NCBI RefSeq assembly: GCF_002188635.1
Contig: NZ_NINX01000045.1
Coordinates: 1 to 32,150 of the forward strand
From: Pigmentiphaga sp. NML030171
GTDB lineage: Bacteria; Pseudomonadota; Gammaproteobacteria; Burkholderiales; Burkholderiaceae_B
Direction of reading: 5' to 3'
DNA: 32,150 bases
Under the pieces are notes generated by a model that had not been told where the DNA came from, made no database searches, and was given only the letters and a program-made list of their open reading frames with translations. This document shows positions 1 through 6,603 of this stretch, piece by piece. Each line of letters opens with the position of its first letter. Within the stretch, counting starts at the first letter, position 1. The position numbers and the translations under genes are program-made.

Positions 1-1
1 C

Positions 2-91
2 GACTACATCGAGCGGTTCTACAACACAAGGCGCCAGCACTCAACGCTGGGATACGTCAGCCCCATGCAGTTCGAGGCGGCGGTTTGTTAG
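2..91 (+). CDS. IS3-family transposase OrfB, C-terminal end (partial)
   Basis: These 29 codons end at TAG. They contain the signature close of the IS3/IS150-type DDE integrase domain: YIERFYNTRRQHSTLGY followed by SPMQFE. Only the last part of the catalytic-domain tail is present, because the gene enters from outside the window. The family call is firm from this motif. The exact IS name cannot be given. Confidence 0.85.
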   Translation, partial: DYIERFYNTRRQHSTLGYVSPMQFEAAVC

Positions 92-101
92 GTTAAACAA
101 C

Positions 102-127
102 CTGTCCGGAGAGGCGGGGCAAGCCCA
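102..127 (-). repeat. Candidate IS3 right inverted repeat
   Basis: Read on the minus strand this starts with TG, as IS3-family ends do, and contains CGGACA 19 bases in. It matches the candidate left end at 1646-1671 at roughly 15 of 26 positions, including TG, CC and TNTNCGGACA. I aligned the two by eye and the outer boundary is approximate. Confidence 0.45.
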
Positions 128-261
128 ATGCACCTCATCGATAGCGCGGCGTCTGAGGTAGGCCCAATCCCGTATCTAACCACTATCGTCGTATCTAAGT
201 CTGGGCCTGACCAAGGTCTACCGGGCATTGGGTTCGCGAACGATGGCTCGATAATGAAAGA

Positions 262-825
262 ATGAGCAGAGAAGAAAAGCATGCGAAGGTGCTACGCGAG
301 CACACAGAAATACTGCAGTTCGGTAGCCACTGGAATGATGTACTCACTGTACTGGGCCTCTCTCCCGCTGTGTCACTTCATGCAAAACCTGATCCAGCGC
401 CACCGTGCGTGCGTGGCGGTGGTGGAAGCGGTGGTGAATCTGCTGCTCACAAGGCCCTGAAGGCTTATGTTAAAGCCCATCCATCAGAGTTTGGTGCGAA
501 CGCCTCCTGGGAAGCATTCGAGGAATATCCTTTACGTTCGGCGGACACAATTGACGTCTTTTTCAAATCAGATCAGGCTTGGGTTGGTGTAGAGGTAAAG
601 TCGGCTGTTTCCGATGGTGTGGAAAACGATTATCAGCGTGGTCTTTTTCAAGTAGTTAAGTACAAAGCATTATTGGAGGCGCAGGCCCGTGCCGACCAGT
701 TGCCGATCATGCCAAGAGTAAAGGTTCTATTGGTTTTAGAAAATGTTTTGCCTACTGTGCTACGTCCAGTCGCACGCACGTTGGGCATCGAAGTGCGTGA
801 GCATGTTAAAGCTCACCTGACTTGA
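262..825 (+). CDS. Hypothetical protein with PD-(D/E)XK nuclease-like motif
   Basis: A 187-residue protein with no family I can name. The visible core is a beta-strand IDVFF (D98), then VGVEVKS (E111, K113), then a helix with QRGLFQVVKYKALL. This matches the D...ExK layout of the PD-(D/E)XK nuclease fold. The C-terminal half ends in a hydrophobic strand (KVLLVLENVLP), as in many small members. Residues 50-58 are a Gly/Ser-rich linker. The start at 262 is chosen because it opens the frame, although the ribosome site is weak (GAAAG). The gene is visibly less GC-rich than the catabolic genes to the right and sits between IS remnants, so it looks like acquired accessory DNA. Nuclease activity is inferred from the motif only. 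Confidence 0.6.
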   Translation: MSREEKHAKVLREHTEILQFGSHWNDVLTVLGLSPAVSLHAKPDPAPPCVRGGGGSGGESAAHKALKAYVKAHPSEFGANASWEAFEEYPLRSADTIDVFFKSDQAWVGVEVKSAVSDGVENDYQRGLFQVVKYKALLEAQARADQLPIMPRVKVLLVLENVLPTVLRPVARTLGIEVREHVKAHLT

Positions 826-1194
826 TCAGGATGTGGCGGTAATGCTGAGTTCTTACTCCTCAGGGAGCTGGCTTCTGGGCGTTTACTGGTCTGCTGCCGA
901 GTACTGGGGAGGCACGCCGTCGACGGCAAAGACGCTCGCCCCGCTATCTTCCTCAGGTAAGCCGCAGACGTGCAACTAAATGTCCGGCCGTTGTCCGGCT
1001 CCCCGAGTACATTTCGGGTGGATTCGGCCATCTCCACAAGCTTCCAATAAAGCCACGAGGGTGGCCATGTTCCTTCTGAAACTACCTCGACAAATTTCAT
1101 AAAGGTTTCATAGGAAAGGTCATGACCTGCATGGCGTACGTCAACGAAAGACTAGGCTGTACCGGATTCCAGTAAACTTAACCAAGAAGACGCT
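826..1194. other. Intergenic stretch without a convincing gene
   Basis: About 370 bases between the orphan gene and the tRNA fragment. Short frames on both strands lack ribosome sites and family motifs. A tiny plus-strand frame starting near 1121 after GGAAAGGTC has only about 17 codons. I see no repeat array or RNA gene here. It may be degraded island DNA. Confidence 0.5.
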
Positions 1195-1243
1195 CGACTT
1201 GAAAATCCTTGTGTCGGTAGTTCGATTCCGCCCCGGGCCACCA
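1195..1243 (+). other. tRNA 3'-end fragment (candidate att site)
   Basis: The segment reads as the 3' half of a tRNA: an anticodon-loop-like CTTGAAAATCC, then a T arm with GGTAG-TTCGATT-CCGCC, an acceptor strand CCGGGCC, discriminator A and an encoded CCA. The 49 bases fit tRNA-Phe(GAA) best, with one extra T near the loop; a Ser(UGA) reading of the loop is possible. The 5' half is missing. The upstream bases do not supply GGCCCGG for the acceptor stem, and CTCGA cannot pair with the 3' anticodon stem. Such 3' ends are the usual attL/attR duplications left by tRNA-targeting integrases. Confidence 0.65.
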
Positions 1244-1256
1244 AGAATAGCTTAAA

Positions 1257-1286
1257 AAAACGCCGACCCTTACAGGTCGGCGTTTT
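1257..1286 (+). terminator. Rho-independent terminator hairpin
   Basis: AAAACGCCGACC, loop CTTACA, then GGTCGGCGTTTT forms a perfect 12-bp stem whose 3' arm ends in a T run. It lies 13 bases after the CCA of the tRNA fragment, where a native tRNA terminator would sit. Because A and T runs flank both sides it could also act on minus-strand transcripts. Confidence 0.85.
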
Positions 1287-1611
1287 CGTTTCCTGTCCTG
1301 GAAATTCTCGAGTTCGGTTCATTTCCGGTATAAAGCGGCATTGATGCTGCGGCGGCATCGGACTGGATCGTTGCGGCTTCAGCGAGCTCCTTGCGCAGCT
1401 TCGCGTTTTCCGCCTCCAGCTCGGGGACGGTACGACTCCCCGGTACCGCGGACGGTGTGGCGCCGTTCTTCGCAGCGCTTACCCAATTGGCCAAGGTCCC
1501 CTTTGGAATGGCGATGCGTGTGGCCGCGTGTTCAAGCGTCAGGCCTTGGGCCAAGACCAGTTTCACCGCTTCCTCGCGAAGCTCCGGCGTGTATGTTTTC
1601 GTTCGTTTCAT
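1270..1611 (-). pseudogene. IS3 OrfA (transposase N-terminal HTH), truncated
   Basis: Begins MKRTKTYTPELREEAVKLV, the helix-turn-helix start of IS3-family OrfA. It continues through KGTLANWV and a leucine-zipper-like segment PELEAENAKLRKELAEA. After about residue 79 (near 1375) the normal OrfA ending is replaced by unrelated residues that run to a chance stop at 1270, inside the terminator region. The ATG at 1611 is preferred to one four codons upstream because GGAG sits 6 bases before it. OrfA would normally be extended by -1 frameshifting into OrfB; both the slippage region and OrfB are lost, so no transposase can be made. Confidence 0.8.
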
Positions 1612-1671
1612 AAATTCTCCCATCGGTGAAGTTTACCAAACAGGAGTGTCCGAAAAAGTCAGGGTACCTCA
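1375..1671 (-). mobile_element. IS3-family element, truncated left end
   Basis: Contains a candidate outer inverted repeat (1646-1671), a short leader and the first part of orfA. IS similarity stops near 1375, where the OrfA reading frame loses its family sequence. The outer end abuts the broken MFS gene at 1672. No OrfB remains beside it. Confidence 0.7.
1646..1671 (-). repeat. Candidate IS3 left inverted repeat
   Basis: On the minus strand this starts TGAGGTACCC and contains TTTTTCGGACAC. It lies just upstream of the OrfA start and directly borders the interrupted MFS gene, as expected for an insertion end. It partly matches the inverted candidate at 102-127. Confidence 0.5.
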
Positions 1672-2045
1672 CGCCACCGCGATCAGCCAGCCGCCGCCCA
1701 TACCCTGCATGGCGCGGAACACGATTAGTTCCGGTATCGTTGCCGCCTGCATGCAGCCGATCGTCCCCAGCAGGTAAATGACGATTGCCGCGGTCAACGT
1801 GGCGCCGCGTCCGTACATGTCGCTGACGGTGCCGTAGATCGGCGTGACGACGGTCGACGCCACCAGGTAGGCGGCGATGATCCAGGCCATCAATTCGAAG
1901 CCGCTCAGTTGCGTTGCGATCGCCGGTACCGCAACGGCGAGTACGGTTTGCTCCAGCGCGCCAAGCAGCGCCCTGTTATGACGGTCGAAACCCACACGGC
2001 GGAGGGTACGGCAGCTGCGGAAACTCGTCGGTCTGATGTCGTCAT
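1672..2045 (-). pseudogene. MFS drug-exporter-like gene, frameshifted and cut by IS
   Basis: Remnant of a major facilitator of the DHA (EmrB/QacA-like) type. It keeps the start of TM1 (LLGALEQTVLAVAVPAIATQL), TM2 (AWIIAAYLVASTVVTPIYG), the loop-2 motif GTVSDMYGRG, and TM3-TM4 (IYLLGTIGCMQAA, FRAMQGMGGG). The likely N-terminus (MTTSDRRVSAAAVPSAVWVSTV, ATG at 2045) is in a different frame from the TM1 sequence, so a 1-base indel lies near 1975. The 3' end stops after LIAVA, exactly where the IS3 end begins. About 115 of the usual 450-500 residues remain, so it is not functional. Its former substrate cannot be told. Confidence 0.75.
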
Positions 2046-2061
2046 GAGGGAGCGTGAAAGT

Positions 2062-2838
2062 TCAGGAAAACAGCAGCGCCGCATCCCCGGCGCCGGCCAG
2101 CCGCGAGCGGATCTGCTGGCCGCGCCGCACCAGGTAGCCGCGCGTCAGGCCGCCGGTCAGCACGACCTCGCCGGCCTTGAGCGTCGTGCCCTCGGCATGC
2201 AAGCGGTTGGCCAGCCAGGCGACGGCGAGCAGCGGATCGTCCAGCGCGTTGGCGCCGACGCCCTGGTCGGTCAATTGGTCATCGATCCACAGCTCGGCGG
2301 CCAGCGTGCGCAGGTCGCAGCCGGTCGTTACCGGCATCGGCGTACCGAGCACGTAGCGCGCCGCGGAACTGTTGTCGGCGATGTTGTCGACCGCTTTGAA
2401 GCGGTACTCGTGGTAGCGCGTATCGCACACCTCGATCGCCGCCATGAACAGCGGGGCGGCCGCCAGCACCGAGTTCCTGTCGTGCCCGCCCCCGGCGAGG
2501 TCGCGCCCGAGTGCGATCGCAATCTCCGGCTCTACCAGAGGATGAATCAGCGTATTGAAGGCAATCGTGCCGCCTTCGATGACCATGTCGGCGGTCAGGA
2601 CGCCATAGTTCGGGTGCTCGATATTCATCTGGCGGCGCATCGCCGCGCTGGTGTAGCCGAGCTTGTAGCCGGTCCTGGCGTGCCGGCGCCGCCGCAGCCT
2701 GGCCCTGGCGATCGCATATGCATCGGCCTCGTCGAGGCCGGGATAGCGCGACGACAAGGTATCGATCGTGCCGCGGCTGCATTCCGCCTCGACCAGGGAT
2801 TGGGCCAGTTCCTCGATGAGGGCAACAGACAAGGGCAT
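2062..2838 (-). CDS. 2-keto-4-pentenoate hydratase / oxalocrotonate decarboxylase family protein
   Basis: A 258-residue cytosolic member of the hydratase/decarboxylase branch of the fumarylacetoacetase fold. The metal-binding pattern is visible: LVEPEIAIAL (ExE) and MAAIEVCDTRYHEYRFK (E plus the DxR segment), followed by ADNSSAARYVLG and GEVVLTGG. It is the last gene of the catabolic operon, 14 bases after the tautomerase gene. Two other paralogs in the operon (3066-3854 and 5819-6601) match the standard DmpH and DmpE roles better, so this copy is redundant or has another substrate, such as a substituted dienoate. Its N-terminus is diverged and Arg-rich around residues 46-55. Which of hydration or decarboxylation it catalyses cannot be settled from sequence. 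Confidence 0.8.
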   Translation of the reverse strand: MPLSVALIEELAQSLVEAECSRGTIDTLSSRYPGLDEADAYAIARARLRRRRHARTGYKLGYTSAAMRRQMNIEHPNYGVLTADMVIEGGTIAFNTLIHPLVEPEIAIALGRDLAGGGHDRNSVLAAAPLFMAAIEVCDTRYHEYRFKAVDNIADNSSAARYVLGTPMPVTTGCDLRTLAAELWIDDQLTDQGVGANALDDPLLAVAWLANRLHAEGTTLKAGEVVLTGGLTRGYLVRRGQQIRSRLAGAGDAALLFS

Positions 2839-2852
2839 CGCGCGCTCCCGTC

Positions 2853-3044
2853 CTAGCGCCCCAGGTCCTTGGCCGAGACCCCGGCAATGCCCCAGTTCTC
2901 CTTCGGGACATCATGGATCCATACCCGGACGTTCTCCTTCGGCGCGCCGACCGCCTCGGACAGCGCCAGCGTGACCTTGTCGATCACCGCACGCTTTTGA
3001 TCCTCAGTGCGGCCCTCTATCATATAGATTTGTGCAAACGGCAT
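2853..3044 (-). CDS. 4-oxalocrotonate tautomerase
   Basis: A 63-codon gene. Removal of Met1 exposes the catalytic Pro1 (PFAQIYMIEGR). Arg11 and Arg39 (NVRVWIHDVP), the known substrate-binding and catalytic arginines, are in register. It converts 2-hydroxymuconate (enol) to 2-oxo-3-hexenedioate, the substrate of the decarboxylase encoded just upstream (21-base gap). Family members form hexamers of about 62 residues, matching this length. It belongs to the oxalocrotonate branch of the meta-cleavage pathway (XylH/DmpI/NahJ type). Confidence 0.95.
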   Translation of the reverse strand: MPFAQIYMIEGRTEDQKRAVIDKVTLALSEAVGAPKENVRVWIHDVPKENWGIAGVSAKDLGR

Positions 3045-3065
3045 GGCCTTTTCCTTTCTGGATGT

Positions 3066-3854
3066 TTAGACAAAACGCATGCCGACGCTGCCCATCCCCT
3101 GCATGCGCAGGGTCACGCAGTCGCCGGCCTCGACCGCTACGGCCTCGGTGATGCCGCCTGACAGAATCAGCGCGCCGGCCGGAATTTTCTGGCCGCGCTC
3201 GCCCAGATGGTTCGCCAGCATCGCAATGGCCGCTGCAGGATGGCCGAGCACCGCCGCGCCGGCACCAAAGGCCACAGGCTCGCCGTTCTTCTCGAACACG
3301 ATGCCGAGCGTGCGCAGGTCGACTTCGGACACCGGCCGCGGCTGGCCGCCGACCACGAAGCGCGCCGCCGAGGTGTTATCGGCAATCACGCTCTTGAGGT
3401 CGAACTTGAAGTCGCGGTAGCGCGAGTCGATCACCTCGATTCCGGCCATCACGAAGTCGACTGCGGCCAGCACCGAGCCGATGTGGCAGCCTGGGCCCTT
3501 CAGCGCCGTCTTCATCACGAACGCGATCTCCGGTTCGACCTTCGGGTGGATCAGCTCCGATACCTTGCATTCGCCGCCCTCGGGAATCGCGTAATAGTCG
3601 GCCATGAAGCCGAACACCGGCGTTTCGACGCCCATCTGTTTCATCTTCGCGTGCGAGGTCAGACCGGCTTTCCAGCCGACGATCTTGTTGCCGCGCGCAA
3701 CTTTGCGGCGCTGGATCTCGTCCTGGATCGCATACGCGTCGTCCCAGTCCATGTCTGGATGGGCATCGGTAATCTTGACGGTGTCCTGCCCTTCCAGCTC
3801 GCAGTTTTCCAGGTGTGCGGCCAGCTTGGCGATGGTTGCCTGGTCGAGTTTCAT
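3066..3854 (-). CDS. dmpH: 2-oxo-3-hexenedioate (4-oxalocrotonate) decarboxylase
   Basis: This 262-residue protein decarboxylates 2-oxo-3-hexenedioate to 2-hydroxypenta-2,4-dienoate in the oxalocrotonate branch. It starts [20 protein letters not shown], typical of DmpH/XylI/NahK. It shows the family's [16 protein letters not shown] segment, metal ligands in [10 protein letters not shown], and [17 protein letters not shown]. The ATG at 3852-3854 overlaps the aldolase stop in an ATGA junction, so translation is probably coupled; this fixes the start although the frame stays open upstream. In characterised pathways the decarboxylase works in a complex with the DmpE-type hydratase, which is encoded in the same operon. 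Symbol given by family and context. Confidence 0.92.
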   Translation of the reverse strand: MKLDQATIAKLAAHLENCELEGQDTVKITDAHPDMDWDDAYAIQDEIQRRKVARGNKIVGWKAGLTSHAKMKQMGVETPVFGFMADYYAIPEGGECKVSELIHPKVEPEIAFVMKTALKGPGCHIGSVLAAVDFVMAGIEVIDSRYRDFKFDLKSVIADNTSAARFVVGGQPRPVSEVDLRTLGIVFEKNGEPVAFGAGAAVLGHPAAAIAMLANHLGERGQKIPAGALILSGGITEAVAVEAGDCVTLRMQGMGSVGMRFV

Positions 3855-4879
3855 ACAAGTCCCCTTTCCTTGGCCATGGTCAAGGCCGCGTCTTCGATCA
3901 TGTCTTCCTGCCCGGCCACCATGCCGCGCCGTCCCAGCTCGACCAGGATGTCGCGCGCCGGTACCTGGTACTTCGCGGCGGCGCGCTTGGCGAACAGCAG
4001 GAAGGTCGAATACACCCCTGCGTAGCCAAGCGTGAGCGCATCGCGGTCGATGCGCACCATGTGGTCCATCATCGGCAGCACGATATCCTCGGCCACGTCC
4101 ATGATCTGGTACAGGTCGACTCCGGTCTCGATGCCCATGCGGTTGCAGACGGCAACGAATACTTCCAGCGGGGTATTGCCGGCCCCGGCGCCCAGGCCGT
4201 TGGTAGAGCCGTCGATGCGGTTGGCGCCGGCTTCGATCGCCGCCAGCGAGTTGGCCACACCCATCGCCATATTGTGGTGGCCATGGAAGCCGATATCGAT
4301 CTCCGGCGCCAGGGCCGCGCGCAGCGCGCCGACCCGCTCGGTCACGCCATCCGGCAGCAGGTAGCCGGCCGAGTCGGTCACATACACGCACTGGGCGCCG
4401 TAGGACGCCATCAGCCTGGCCTGCTCGACCAGCTTTTCGGGCGTGGCCATGTGCGCCATCATCAGGAAGCCGACCGTGTACAGGCCCATCTTGCGCGCGG
4501 CAATGATGTGCTGCTCGGCTACGTCGGCTTCGGTGCAGTGGGTGGCCACGCGCACCGTGTGCAGGCCGCATTCGTGCGCGGCACGCAGGTCGTCGACCGT
4601 GCCGATGCCCGGCACCAGCAGCGAGGACACCTTGGTGTGCTTGAGGTGCGGGATCACGGCGCGAAGGTAATCGACGTCGCTGTGGCGCGGGAAGCCGTAG
4701 TTCACCGAACCGCCGCCCAGCCCGTCGCCATGCGACACTTCCAGCATCGGCATGCCGGCGTCGTCCAGTCCCTTGGCCACCGCGATCATCTGCTCGAGCG
4801 TGATCTGGTGGCGTTTCGGGTGCATCCCGTCGCGCAGGGTATTGTCGTGCAGGATGATTTTTTTACCCTTGAGGTTCAT
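3851..4879 (-). CDS. dmpG: 4-hydroxy-2-oxovalerate aldolase
   Basis: A 342-residue HMGL-like TIM barrel that cleaves 4-hydroxy-2-oxovalerate to pyruvate and acetaldehyde. The N-terminal catalytic segment [15 protein letters not shown] is intact, and the metal-binding [11 protein letters not shown] motif lies near residue 200. The next gene upstream, ending 15 bases away, encodes its channelling partner acetaldehyde dehydrogenase. In this family acetaldehyde passes through a tunnel between the two subunits. The length is normal for DmpG/BphI/MhpE. Confidence 0.96.
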   Translation of the reverse strand: MNLKGKKIILHDNTLRDGMHPKRHQITLEQMIAVAKGLDDAGMPMLEVSHGDGLGGGSVNYGFPRHSDVDYLRAVIPHLKHTKVSSLLVPGIGTVDDLRAAHECGLHTVRVATHCTEADVAEQHIIAARKMGLYTVGFLMMAHMATPEKLVEQARLMASYGAQCVYVTDSAGYLLPDGVTERVGALRAALAPEIDIGFHGHHNMAMGVANSLAAIEAGANRIDGSTNGLGAGAGNTPLEVFVAVCNRMGIETGVDLYQIMDVAEDIVLPMMDHMVRIDRDALTLGYAGVYSTFLLFAKRAAAKYQVPARDILVELGRRGMVAGQEDMIEDAALTMAKERGLV

Positions 4880-4894
4880 TTTCTTCTCCTTGGA

Positions 4895-5806
4895 TCAGGC
4901 GGTGACGCGTTCGAGCGTGAGCGTGCCTTTGAGGATTTCCTCGGCAAACATTTCAGCGGTGCGTGCAGCGGCGGCGGTCATGATGTCGAGGTTGCCGGCG
5001 TATTTCGGCAGGTAGTCGCCGAGGCCTTCGACTTCCAGGAATACCGAAACGCGGTTGCCGTCGAACACCGGGCCGTTGACCAGCTTGTAGCCGGGCACGT
5101 ACTGCCGCACCTTGGCAATCATCGCGTGGATCGAGGCCGTGATTTTCTCCTGGTCGGGTTCGCTCTCGGTCAGGCAGTGCACGGTGTCGCGCATGATGAT
5201 CGGCGGTTCGGCCGGATTCAGGATGATGATCGCCTTGCTCTGTTTGGCGCCGCCGACGGTGCGGATCGCCGCCGCCGTGGTGCGGGTGAATTCGTCGATG
5301 TTCTTGCGCGTGCCCGGGCCGGCCGAGCGCGACGATGCGGTGGCGATGATTTCGCCGTATTGCACCGGCTGCACCTGGGCGATGGCTGCGACCATCGGGA
5401 TCGTCGCCTGGCCGCCGCAGGTGACCATGTTGACGTTCATCTCGCCCTTGCCGACCTGTTCCAGCAGGTTCACCGGCGGCACGCAGTAGGGACCGATGGC
5501 GGCCGGGGTCAGGTCGATCATCAGCACCCCCAGCGCGGTCAGCTTGCGCGAATTTTCGGCGTGCACATAGGCGCTGGTGGCGTCGAAGCAGATCTGTACT
5601 TCGTCGGCCAGCACGTGGGGCAGCATGCCGTCGACGCCGTCCGCGGTGGTCTTGATGCCCAGCTCGCTGGCGCGCCTGAGGCCGTCAGATGCAGGGTCGA
5701 CCCCGACCATCCAGACCGGTTCCAGCACCGGGCTGCGCAGCAGCTTGGCAAGCAGGTCGGTGCCGATATTGCCGGGGCCGATGATTGCACATTTAATTTT
5801 TGTCAT
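4895..5806 (-). CDS. dmpF: Acetaldehyde dehydrogenase (acetylating)
   Basis: This 303-residue enzyme oxidises acetaldehyde to acetyl-CoA with NAD+ and CoA. The N-terminal Rossmann motif is [13 protein letters not shown]. The catalytic Cys is C130 in [10 protein letters not shown], and [17 protein letters not shown] follows as in DmpF/BphJ/MhpF. It sits directly before the aldolase gene, the conserved order for this channelling pair, and 12 bases after the hydratase gene. All expected motifs and full length are present. Confidence 0.96.
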   Translation of the reverse strand: MTKIKCAIIGPGNIGTDLLAKLLRSPVLEPVWMVGVDPASDGLRRASELGIKTTADGVDGMLPHVLADEVQICFDATSAYVHAENSRKLTALGVLMIDLTPAAIGPYCVPPVNLLEQVGKGEMNVNMVTCGGQATIPMVAAIAQVQPVQYGEIIATASSRSAGPGTRKNIDEFTRTTAAAIRTVGGAKQSKAIIILNPAEPPIIMRDTVHCLTESEPDQEKITASIHAMIAKVRQYVPGYKLVNGPVFDGNRVSVFLEVEGLGDYLPKYAGNLDIMTAAAARTAEMFAEEILKGTLTLERVTA

Positions 5807-5818
5807 GGTGTTCTTTCC

Positions 5819-6601
5819 TTAATTAAACCGCACCGAGCAGCTGCCCAAGCCGCCGATGCTGACGCGGAAGTTGTCGCCCGCCTGGGCCGGGAACATCGCC
5901 GCCAGCGCGCCCGACAGGATCACTTCGCCGGCTTTCAGCGGGATGCCCAGCCGGCCCATGGTGTTGGCCAGCCAGGTCACCGCGTTGAGCGGCGAGCCGA
6001 GGGCGGCGGCGCCGGCGCCGGTGGCGACGATCTCGCCGTTCTTTTCCAGCACCATGCCGCACAGCGACAGGTCGATCTTGCGCGGGTCCACCGCCTGGTC
6101 GCCCAGCACGAATACGCCGCAGGAGGCGTTATCGGCCACCGTGTCCTGCACCTTAATCTTCCAGTCGCGGATGCGCGAGTCGACGATCTCGAAGCACGGC
6201 ATCACGCATTCGGTGGCGGCCAGCACGTCGGCATTCGAGATGCCCGGCCCCATCAGGTCCTTCTTCAGGATGAAGGCGATCTCGCCCTCGGCCTTTGGCT
6301 GGATCAGCGTGCCGATGTCGATCGCCTCGCCTTCGTTGTAGATCATCCCGTCGAGCATGTAGCCGAAGTCCGGCTGGTACACGCCCAGCATGTTCATCAC
6401 TGCGCGCGAGGTCACGCCGATTTTCTTGCCGATGATGCGTTCGCCGGCTTGCACGCGGCGCTCGATCATGCGCTGCTGGATGTGGTACGCGTTCTCGATC
6501 GTGATGCCGGGATGGCGGCTGGTAAGCGGGTCGACCACCGTGCGGCCGGTCAAGGCCTGGTAGAGTTCGTCGCCGAGTTGGGTGATGAGTTCTTTATCCA
6601 T
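5819..6601 (-). CDS. dmpE: 2-oxopent-4-enoate (2-hydroxypenta-2,4-dienoate) hydratase
   Basis: A 260-residue hydratase converting 2-hydroxypenta-2,4-dienoate to 4-hydroxy-2-oxovalerate. Family features seen are IIGKKIGVTSRAVMNML, PDFGYMLDGMIYNEG, metal-ligand segments KAEGEIAFIL and MPCFEIVDSRIRDWKIK, and ADNASCGVFVLG. The start MDKELITQLGDEL at 6601 lies 2 bases after the stop of the aldehyde dehydrogenase gene, so the pair is probably coupled. The order dehydrogenase-hydratase-acetaldehyde dehydrogenase-aldolase-decarboxylase-tautomerase matches classical dmp/xyl/nah lower operons. Confidence 0.93.
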   Translation of the reverse strand: MDKELITQLGDELYQALTGRTVVDPLTSRHPGITIENAYHIQQRMIERRVQAGERIIGKKIGVTSRAVMNMLGVYQPDFGYMLDGMIYNEGEAIDIGTLIQPKAEGEIAFILKKDLMGPGISNADVLAATECVMPCFEIVDSRIRDWKIKVQDTVADNASCGVFVLGDQAVDPRKIDLSLCGMVLEKNGEIVATGAGAAALGSPLNAVTWLANTMGRLGIPLKAGEVILSGALAAMFPAQAGDNFRVSIGGLGSCSVRFN

Positions 6602-6603
6602 GA

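Larger units (their letters stand above)
1..127 (+). mobile_element. IS3-family element, right end only
   Basis: The window opens inside the 3' end of an IS3-type transposase gene. It is followed by a short non-coding tail and a candidate right inverted repeat at 102-127. The rest of the element lies outside the window. The tail resembles, in reverse complement, the outer end of the truncated IS3 fragment at 1375-1671, so both may derive from the same or related IS. Confidence 0.75.

Noticed and set aside
813-1100. 95-codon minus-strand frame after the orphan gene
   Set aside because: Ser/Arg/Pro-rich with no domain, no ribosome site, and it overlaps the end of the better-supported gene at 262-825.
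1168-1243. Complete 76-base tRNA gene
   Set aside because: The 5' acceptor strand, D arm and 5' anticodon stem cannot be formed; only the 3' half is tRNA-like.
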